A DNA stretch of 42,522 nt, from NCBI GenBank assembly GCA_002408065.1, contig DHQI01000099.1:716-43237 (forward strand). Direction: 5' to 3'. This DNA comes from Bacteroidales bacterium UBA5342 (lineage in GTDB: Bacteria > Bacteroidota > Bacteroidia > Bacteroidales > UBA5342). Both the position numbers and the translations under genes were made by a program. Every line of letters begins with the position of its first letter. Within the stretch, counting starts at the first letter, position 1. Shown piece by piece: positions 36,204 through 42,522 of this stretch. The notes beneath the pieces are model-generated. The model did not search any database. It was not told the origin of the DNA and saw only the letters and a list, made by a program, of their open reading frames with translations.

Positions 36204-38825
36204 ATGATTTTGAAAAAGTCTTTTGTTTTAGTGCTGATAAGCCTTGCTTTGGGAGCTTGCAATTCCGGTTTTAACTACAAGGTGGAAAAATCTCCCAATG
36301 GTGTAAGGGTTAATTTTGAAGACCATATTACCCAAATAGACATTGTGGATGAAAGCACCGTCCACGTACAGAAATACCTCCCTGAGGCCGGTCCATCGTC
36401 TTTGCCGGATTTTGTCACTGTACTTGATCCTCGGGATATTTCTTTTTCTGTAAAAACAAAAAAGGATGTGCTCACCATTGCCACATCAGAACTGAAAGTA
36501 AGGATTTTGGCCGATGGAACGCTCAGCTATTATTCCGTCAAGGGACAAGAGCTGCTTAAGGAAAGTGATCAGGGGCTTATTAATCTTGATGAAGCGGCTG
36601 AGCATAAAGTAGAACAGGCTTTTGTGGCTGGTGATGAGGCGCTCTATGGCTTAGGCCAGTTCCAGAGCGGTATTATGAATTGGAAACATGTGCCGATCCG
36701 TTTGCAACAGTTCAATCAGGAAATTGCCATTCCTTTTATAGTGTCAACCAAGGGTTACGGTATCTATTGGCACAATTATAGTTTGACGGATTTTAATAGT
36801 CCCGAGCATGAAATTGTTTTCCCAGAAACAGAAATCGCATTAGCGAAAGCTGAAGAAACGAAAATTGAAGGCGAAAAAGAAGATGTGGCATCGCATATTG
36901 GCAAAGAAAAAGTTGCTGATAATACACGAGAAATAATATTTATACCCGAGCAAACAGGTGAATATACCTTTTTGGCTCTGAGTGATAATGAGGGGCGTAT
37001 GCGTGGCGATATTATGCTTAGTATCGATGGCGATGAGGTGATTAACTATTCTACTATCTGGGTGCCAAGACGTTTTTCGGGTAAAAAATATTTAGAAGCA
37101 GGTAAAGCATACAAGATAGGGTACCGAAATAAAGGTGCAAAAATCCCTGGACAACTATTTTACAATACTCCCGACTTTGGAAAAACGGTATTTAGCAGTA
37201 CGCAAGGCCAGACCATCGATTACTATGTAGTAGTTGGTGATAACCCTCAGCAGGTCATCGCTGAATATCAACAACTGACGGGTACAGCACCGCTCTTCCC
37301 TAAAAGTGCTTATGGTTTTTGGCAATGCCGCGAGAGGTACCATAACCAACAAGAGCTTTTGGAGAATGCTCGTAAAATGCGTAAGCGACAAATTCCATTC
37401 GACAATATAGTACAAGACTGGTTTTATTGGCCTAAGGGCACCAAAGGACCGGAGTGGGACCGGGCCAAATATCCCGATCCTAAGGCAATGGTGAATGAGC
37501 TAAAGAATTTGAACCTTAAGCTGATGGTTTCTGTTTGGCCGGCGATAAATAACGGCGTTATAGAAGAGAGGTATGGCTTGCGTAAAATAGAAGGCAGTCC
37601 GGATGTAGATATTTATGATCCTAAGATAAGAGAGGGTTTTTACCGTATGCTGAGCGATTCTATGTTTCAGATAGGTGTCAACTCTATTTGGTTGGATGGT
37701 ACAGAGCCCGAGGGCGTTAAAAATACCGATGTAGAAACGGCTGTTGGCAATTATAAGTTGGTGCAAAACCCTTATAGTTTGGAAGTGACGCGAGCGGTAT
37801 ATGAAGGGCGCCGCAAGGAATTTCCCGATGAGCGGGTTTTTAACCTGACCCGTTCGGCTTATGCCGGGCAGCAGCGCTATGGCGTGACTTCGTGGTCGGG
37901 CGATGTAGAGGCTTCGTGGGAGCAGTTAGCTGAGCAAATACCTGCCGGGCTGAATTTCACAATGGCCGGTATTCCTTATTGGACACACGATATCGGGGGC
38001 TTCTTCAGAGATAAAAAATCTATCAATCACGATTTTGACGACCAATATACCAACCCGGAATTTATAGAGCTGCTGGCCCGTTGGTTTCAGTTTGGCACTT
38101 TTAGTCCTATCTTCAGAATTCACGGTTATAAATCCAATACCGAGATCTGGAATTACGGTCCGGAGTTTGAGGCGATGGCGCGCAAATTCATTGACTTACG
38201 ATATCAGTTGATGCCCTATATATATTCCGAAGCTAAAAAGGTAACAGAAGAAAGTCAACTTTTGATGAGTCCTTTGGTTTACTATTATCCTGAGGATAAA
38301 AAGACTTGGGAAATCAAAGATCAACTCTTTTTTGGTGAATCGCTGATGGTGGCTTTTGTGACCGAATACAAAAAGCGCAACAAGGACGTGTATTTGCCAC
38401 AAGGCACTTGGTACAATTTCTGGAATGATGAAAAAGTAGAAGGAGAGCAGACGATTGAGGTGGAGGCTCCTTTCGATGAAACGCCTATCTTTGTAAAAGC
38501 AGGAACGATATTACCGCTTGGCCCTAAGGTGCAATACAGCACGCAGGAGACCGACGAGCCTGTGATATTGAAAATATATCCGGGAAAAGATGCTGAATTC
38601 ACGCTTTATTATGACGATAATGAGTCCTACGCTTACGAAAAAGGTGTCTTTTCAGAAATCAAATTGAACTATACCGAAAAGAATCATACTTTAGCCTTGT
38701 CATGTGAAAAGGATGATTTTATGGATTTCCCGGAAAAGCCTCAAAAGTTTGTAGTGAAAGTGATCGGTGAAAACTTAGCACTTGAAGTCCTTTTTATGGG
38801 AGATGATACGGTGCTTCATTTATAA
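36204..38825 (+). CDS. GH31 alpha-glycosidase lipoprotein with PA14 insert
   Basis: 873 residues with a lipoprotein signal (ALGAC, C19). Residues about 30-220 are the GH31 N-terminal sandwich. A PA14 domain (about 225-330) interrupts it, with IIFIPEQTGEYTFLALSDNEG and YLEAGKAYKIGYRNKG. The catalytic barrel carries nucleophile D498 in SIWLDGTEPEG and acid/base D567 in TSWSGDVEASW, followed by FTMAGIPYWTHDIGGFF and FSPIFRIHG. C-terminal sandwiches include QGTWYNFWNDEKVEGEQTI. A PA14 insert at this place is known from Bacteroides GH31 alpha-xylosidases, so alpha-xylosidase or alpha-galactosidase activity is plausible, but specificity within GH31 cannot be read. The mature enzyme would sit on a membrane surface and act on short oligosaccharides. 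Confidence 0.92.
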   Translation: MILKKSFVLVLISLALGACNSGFNYKVEKSPNGVRVNFEDHITQIDIVDESTVHVQKYLPEAGPSSLPDFVTVLDPRDISFSVKTKKDVLTIATSELKVRILADGTLSYYSVKGQELLKESDQGLINLDEAAEHKVEQAFVAGDEALYGLGQFQSGIMNWKHVPIRLQQFNQEIAIPFIVSTKGYGIYWHNYSLTDFNSPEHEIVFPETEIALAKAEETKIEGEKEDVASHIGKEKVADNTREIIFIPEQTGEYTFLALSDNEGRMRGDIMLSIDGDEVINYSTIWVPRRFSGKKYLEAGKAYKIGYRNKGAKIPGQLFYNTPDFGKTVFSSTQGQTIDYYVVVGDNPQQVIAEYQQLTGTAPLFPKSAYGFWQCRERYHNQQELLENARKMRKRQIPFDNIVQDWFYWPKGTKGPEWDRAKYPDPKAMVNELKNLNLKLMVSVWPAINNGVIEERYGLRKIEGSPDVDIYDPKIREGFYRMLSDSMFQIGVNSIWLDGTEPEGVKNTDVETAVGNYKLVQNPYSLEVTRAVYEGRRKEFPDERVFNLTRSAYAGQQRYGVTSWSGDVEASWEQLAEQIPAGLNFTMAGIPYWTHDIGGFFRDKKSINHDFDDQYTNPEFIELLARWFQFGTFSPIFRIHGYKSNTEIWNYGPEFEAMARKFIDLRYQLMPYIYSEAKKVTEESQLLMSPLVYYYPEDKKTWEIKDQLFFGESLMVAFVTEYKKRNKDVYLPQGTWYNFWNDEKVEGEQTIEVEAPFDETPIFVKAGTILPLGPKVQYSTQETDEPVILKIYPGKDAEFTLYYDDNESYAYEKGVFSEIKLNYTEKNHTLALSCEKDDFMDFPEKPQKFVVKVIGENLALEVLFMGDDTVLHL

Positions 38826-38879
38826 ATTCCCTAACAAGAGGTGAGTTATGTTGGCCTCTGATACTTGAAAAATGTTATA

Positions 38880-40331
38880 ATGAAAAAATTAATTTTACTA
38901 AGCTTATTACCTTTAGTTTTTGGCATTAGTACAACCCAAGCGAAAAAGAAAAACGCCCAACCCAATGTTATCCTCATCTTTATCGACGATGAAGGCTATG
39001 GCGATGTGGGTTGCTATGGTGCTACCGGTTTTCAAACACCCCATCTGGATCAGATGGCCAATGAAGGGATGCGTTTTACCAACTTTTATGCAGCACAGCC
39101 GGTTTGTAGTGCCTCGCGTGCCGGGCTGATGCCGGGCTGTTACCCTAAACGAATAGGCATATCTATGGCCTTGATGCCTAGTCATAAAACAGGGCTAAAT
39201 GCGAAAGAGTATACTATGGCTGAAATGTTTCAGGATCAGAGCTATGCTACGGCTTGCTATGGAAAATGGCATTTGGGCTCTAAGCACGACTTCTTTCCGC
39301 TACAACATGGTTTCGACGAGTATTTTGGCTTGCCTTATTCCAACGATATGTGGCCACGTACCAATGAAACCGGAGAATTGGTTTCTGAGAAAAAATGGCG
39401 TTCAAAATATCCGGAACTGCCTTTGATGGAAGGCAATGAAATGCTGAAAACCATTACGACCCTGGAAGAACAAAACGATCTGACGACTTTGTACACCGAA
39501 CGCTCAGTGGATTTTATAAATCGCCATGTTGATGAGCCGTTTTTCTTGTATGTGCCACACACGATGGGGCATGTGCCTTTAGGAGTATCTGATAAGTTTC
39601 GTGGCAAAAGTGAACAGGGACTTTATGGTGATGTGATGATGGAAATCGATTGGTCGGTAGGAGAAATACTGAAGGCTGTGGAAGAGAATAAGCTTAGCGA
39701 TAATACCATTGTGGTGTTTACTACAGATAACGGCCCGTGGCTCAATTATGGTAATCATGCCGGATCGGCCGGTGCCTTGCGCGAAGGAAAACTGACCACC
39801 TGGGAGGGCGGACAGCGGGTGCCTTGCATCATTAAATGGCCCGGACAAGTGCCCGAAGGCAAAGTGTGTAATAAGTTAGCCTGTGCTATTGATCTTTTAC
39901 CTACGTTTGCCGCACTTACAGGCGGATAATTGTCCGAAAATGAAATTGATGGGCTAGATGTTTCCACTCTGTTAAAGGGTGATTTTACGCAAACACCAAG
40001 AGAAACGTTGCTTTATTATTTTCAAAAAAACAACCTGAATGCGGTACGCAAAGGGCACTGGAAGCTAGTATTGCCACACACTTACCATTCCTACGATGCA
40101 CAACCAGGGAAAGACGGTTCAAAAGGCAAAAAAGTGAAGAAAAAAGTAGAAGCGATGGAGCTCTACGATATGAGCCGCGACCCTGGCGAAAACTATAATG
40201 TCATTGCTTCTTATCCCGAAAAAGTAAGCGAACTAATGCCAGTAGTGGAAGCCGCCCACACCGAATACGGCGACCTCAATGTAGGCATCAAAAAAGGCAG
40301 TGGCACCCGCGCACCTGGACGGGTGGAATAA
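38880..40331 (+). pseudogene. S1 sulfatase interrupted by an in-frame stop codon
   Basis: The frame from the ATG at 38880 (signal peptide MKKLILLSLLPLVFG) runs through a complete S1 sulfatase and is broken only by TAA at 39927-39929. It continues in the same frame to 40331, giving 349 residues, a stop, then 133 residues. The break falls in the AALTGG-stop-LSENEIDGLDVS stretch, where relatives usually have Lys; one change from AAA to TAA would do it. The downstream part holds the normal C-terminal features (VRKGHWKLVLP, MELYDMSRDPGENYN). The site C76-S-A-S-R80 is kept, but the usual L-T-G of the formylglycine signature reads LMPG, with Pro at 85. Either this is a recent pseudogene, or a readthrough or sequencing error is involved. 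Confidence 0.75.
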
Positions 40332-40505
40332 GCCTCATTTTCTAATAGAATTTCACGTCTGCTCCTCTTTTGACAAAAGCCAGACAGAAAAACAATATCT
40401 AAAGAATGAAATATAACAGAATCGGCACTTCATTTTTTTAATATTTGCATAATAATCAAAGGAGTTCTTTTTTATTGCTTTTTTGATATTATGAACTGAC
40501 CAAAT

Positions 40506-40829
40506 ATGAAAAAAACGCTTCTGTTTTGCACTTGTATTTTCCTAGGCTTATTCTCTATCAACGCACAAGAGAATCTGCGTCCAAACATCATCGTCATTAT
40601 GGCCGATGATTTGGGGTATGCCGATGTGGGGTACAATAGCGTTACTAAGCTGAACAACAATTTTGATCTGCTAGTAGAAAAAGGAATCATGTTTGCTGAT
40701 GCACCTCCGGCTCAGCTCTATGACTTAAAAAATGATGTTAGCGAAACGACCAATCTATATTATCAATATCCTGATAAAGTGAAAGAAATGAAACAACTTC
40801 TTAATTTTTATAAGAATAAATCAAATTAA
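40506..40829 (+). pseudogene. Internally deleted S1 sulfatase remnant (107 codons)
   Basis: An intact frame encodes a signal peptide (about 1-20) and the sulfatase N-terminal segment NIIVIMADDLGYADVGYNS. After GIMFADA it jumps straight to a sulfatase C-terminal tail (PAQLYDLKNDVSETTNLY and on to the stop). Everything between, roughly 350-400 residues including the formylglycine cysteine, is missing, with the frame preserved. It cannot be a sulfatase. It may be a relic, or it may still be expressed as a small secreted protein. It starts 174 bases after the stop-interrupted sulfatase and is followed 24 bases later by the DUF2961 gene. Confidence 0.75.
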
Positions 40830-40853
40830 TATAACCCAAAACAAATAAACGAA

Positions 40854-42470
40854 ATGAAGAACTTTTGTCAAACAAGCTTGCTATTATTATTGGTGTTGGT
40901 ATTATCCTCTTGTTCAAAAAACAATGAAGTTACTATCAGCTCACTGCTGGATGAAATGATCAACCGGGATGTTATCACCAACTTCCCACAGCAGGATTTT
41001 CGTCTGAAGCAATCGAGTTCATACAACCGGGCATCGGTCAGTCCCGAAGATAGTGTGGGCTGGTTTATCAATAAAGATTTCAATTCTAACGATAAAGACC
41101 GCAATTTTATCCGCATTGAAGAAAATAATGGTGAAAAAGAATGGGTATTGATGGACCACCAGGGGCCAGGGGCCATTGTCCGTACCTGGATGCCACTGAG
41201 AAATGCCAAAAATCCTAAGGAAGGTGTCGATTATCTCATCCGGTTTTACCTAGACGGTGATACCGTACCTGTACTCGAAGGTAATGTCTTAGATCTTTTG
41301 AATGGAACAGAGTTTTTCCCTTTTCCATTAGCGCATAAATCTTTGCGTTCTGCGGTGTCATTTTTTCCTATTCCTTATGCCGAAAGCTGTAAAATTACCG
41401 TGACCAAACGCCCCTTCTTTTATGTCTTCACTTACCGTGAATATGCTCAAGGCACGCCCGTAAAAACTTTCACCATGGAGGATTATAACAAGGCGCAGCC
41501 GCAAATAGAACAGGTGTGTGAGGCTCTTTTGAATCCGAAAAACACGACCGAAGGAGAGCCGCTTCAGCTCAAAGCGTCTTTAGCATCTCAGGAAGAAAAA
41601 AACCTTGATTTACCTCAGGGCACGGGCGCTGTGCGTGAGCTTTCGCTAAAACTGAATGACTATAGTGATTCTTTAGTGATGCGTTTTGTAATTCTAAAAA
41701 TGGAATGTGACGGACAGCCGACCATTTGGTGCCCTATCGGCGATTTCTTTGGTTCGGGCATTGGCTTAAACCCTTATCAAGGATGGTACCGCAACGTAGC
41801 CGAAGATGGTACTATGTCCTGCCGTTGGGTAATGCCTTATCAAGAGAACGCTAAGGTTTCAGTGCTTAATTTAGGAGCTGAAAGTATCAATTTGGAAATG
41901 AAAGCAACTGTTGGAGATTATACCTGGACGGATAACAGCATGTATTTCAATGCGGCCTGGCGCGGACAAACCCCGGTGCCTACACGTCCATATTCCGACT
42001 GGAACTATGTGACCCTAAAAGGTCGCGGTGTGTATGTGGGTGATGCCTTAACGATTTACAATCCCGTGAAGAAATGGTGGGGCGAAGGTGATGAAAAGAT
42101 ATGGGTTGACGGTGAAGATTTTCCTTCGCTTTTTGGCACCGGAACGGAAGATTACTACGGTTATTCCTGGGGGGGGATGAGTAATGATTTTTATGAGCAC
42201 CCATTCCACGCTCAGCCCCGCAGTAATGTCTACAATAAGCTGAACCGTAAAACCGTAAAATATGAAAGAAATACTCAGGGTTACAGCACTGAAACGCGTA
42301 CCCGTGCACTTGACGGAATGCCTTTTTCCAGCTCTTTGAAACTGGATATGGAAGTGTGGAGCTGGACCGATTGTGATATGGCTTATGGCGTAGGTGTTTA
42401 CTGGTATGGCGATGCCGAAACGACTTCTAACCGTGTGCCCGATCCTGCGGGTGTTTTAAATGCTCATTAA
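40854..42470 (+). CDS. DUF2961 (GH172-like) lipoprotein
   Basis: 538 residues with a lipoprotein signal (VLSSC, C20). Family features include the N-terminal DHQGPGAIVRTWMP, a FYLDGDTVPVLEGNV segment, and the FPIPYAESCKITV strand. The GTGTEDYYGYSWGG motif contains E432, in the region where GH172 enzymes carry a catalytic Glu. DUF2961 includes the founding GH172 enzymes (difructose-dianhydride synthase/hydrolase and alpha-D-arabinofuranosidases), so an exo-acting furanosidase-like role is likely, with substrate unknown. It starts 24 bases after the deleted sulfatase and probably shares its transcript. The 52 bases from here to the window end hold nothing recognisable. Confidence 0.85.
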   Translation: MKNFCQTSLLLLLVLVLSSCSKNNEVTISSLLDEMINRDVITNFPQQDFRLKQSSSYNRASVSPEDSVGWFINKDFNSNDKDRNFIRIEENNGEKEWVLMDHQGPGAIVRTWMPLRNAKNPKEGVDYLIRFYLDGDTVPVLEGNVLDLLNGTEFFPFPLAHKSLRSAVSFFPIPYAESCKITVTKRPFFYVFTYREYAQGTPVKTFTMEDYNKAQPQIEQVCEALLNPKNTTEGEPLQLKASLASQEEKNLDLPQGTGAVRELSLKLNDYSDSLVMRFVILKMECDGQPTIWCPIGDFFGSGIGLNPYQGWYRNVAEDGTMSCRWVMPYQENAKVSVLNLGAESINLEMKATVGDYTWTDNSMYFNAAWRGQTPVPTRPYSDWNYVTLKGRGVYVGDALTIYNPVKKWWGEGDEKIWVDGEDFPSLFGTGTEDYYGYSWGGMSNDFYEHPFHAQPRSNVYNKLNRKTVKYERNTQGYSTETRTRALDGMPFSSSLKLDMEVWSWTDCDMAYGVGVYWYGDAETTSNRVPDPAGVLNAH

Positions 42471-42522
42471 AACCAGGGAAAATAGTTGACGAAAAAGAAA
42501 TCCGGTATATTAAATAATATTC

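Overview
This window looks like chromosomal DNA of a Bacteroidota (Bacteroidetes) bacterium, probably a free-living marine or saline member of the Marinilabiliales type; the genus cannot be fixed from the sequence. The signs are a SusC/SusD pair, a one-polypeptide hybrid two-component regulator (HTCS), many Sec lipoproteins, many proteins ending in type IX secretion (T9SS) sorting domains, AT-rich leaders without strong Shine-Dalgarno sites, and several S1 sulfatases. Together these make a polysaccharide utilization locus (PUL), most likely for a sulfated, esterified polysaccharide. The exact glycan cannot be named from sequence.

Layout. 1-216 is the 3' end of a gene entering from the left. 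789-7013 is a tight minus-strand operon: a redoxin with LVIVD repeats, a deiodinase-like redoxin with a DsbD-like domain and EF-hands, and an S1 sulfatase fused to two DUF1566 domains. A 90-bp decayed copy of the first gene's 3' end lies on the far side of this operon (7488-7577). 7703-8833 is a plus-strand TIM-barrel glycosidase, convergent with a long minus-strand block. That block (11350 back to 8915, then up to 30088) holds a GH30-like enzyme, an esterase, two paralogous beta-helix proteins, two surface lipoproteins (DUF4998; DUF4959/DUF5126/DUF5000), SusD, SusC and the HTCS. 31277-42470 is a plus-strand block: a GH43/GH117-like lipoprotein, an unassigned probable glycosidase, a sulfatase lipoprotein, a GH31 with PA14 insert, a sulfatase broken by an in-frame stop, a sulfatase reduced to 107 codons, and a DUF2961 (GH172-like) lipoprotein.

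How it probably works (inference from PUL biology). T9SS-exported enzymes (GH30-like, esterase, beta-helix proteins, sulfatase) trim the polymer at the cell surface. The SusD and DUF4998/DUF5000 lipoproteins bind it and SusC imports oligosaccharides. Signal-peptide-bearing and lipoprotein enzymes (GH31, GH43-like, DUF2961, sulfatase) finish depolymerisation, and the HTCS senses an oligosaccharide and drives transcription.

The most notable non-coding signal is a family of short terminal-inverted-repeat elements (about 230-460 bp, no ORF) with 8-9 bp flanking direct repeats at 13507-13756, 30204-30903, 30318-30774 (nested inside the previous one) and 34121-34351. They sit just upstream of the esterase, the HTCS and a sulfatase. 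No rRNA, tRNA, CRISPR array, integrase or complete insertion sequence was recognised.
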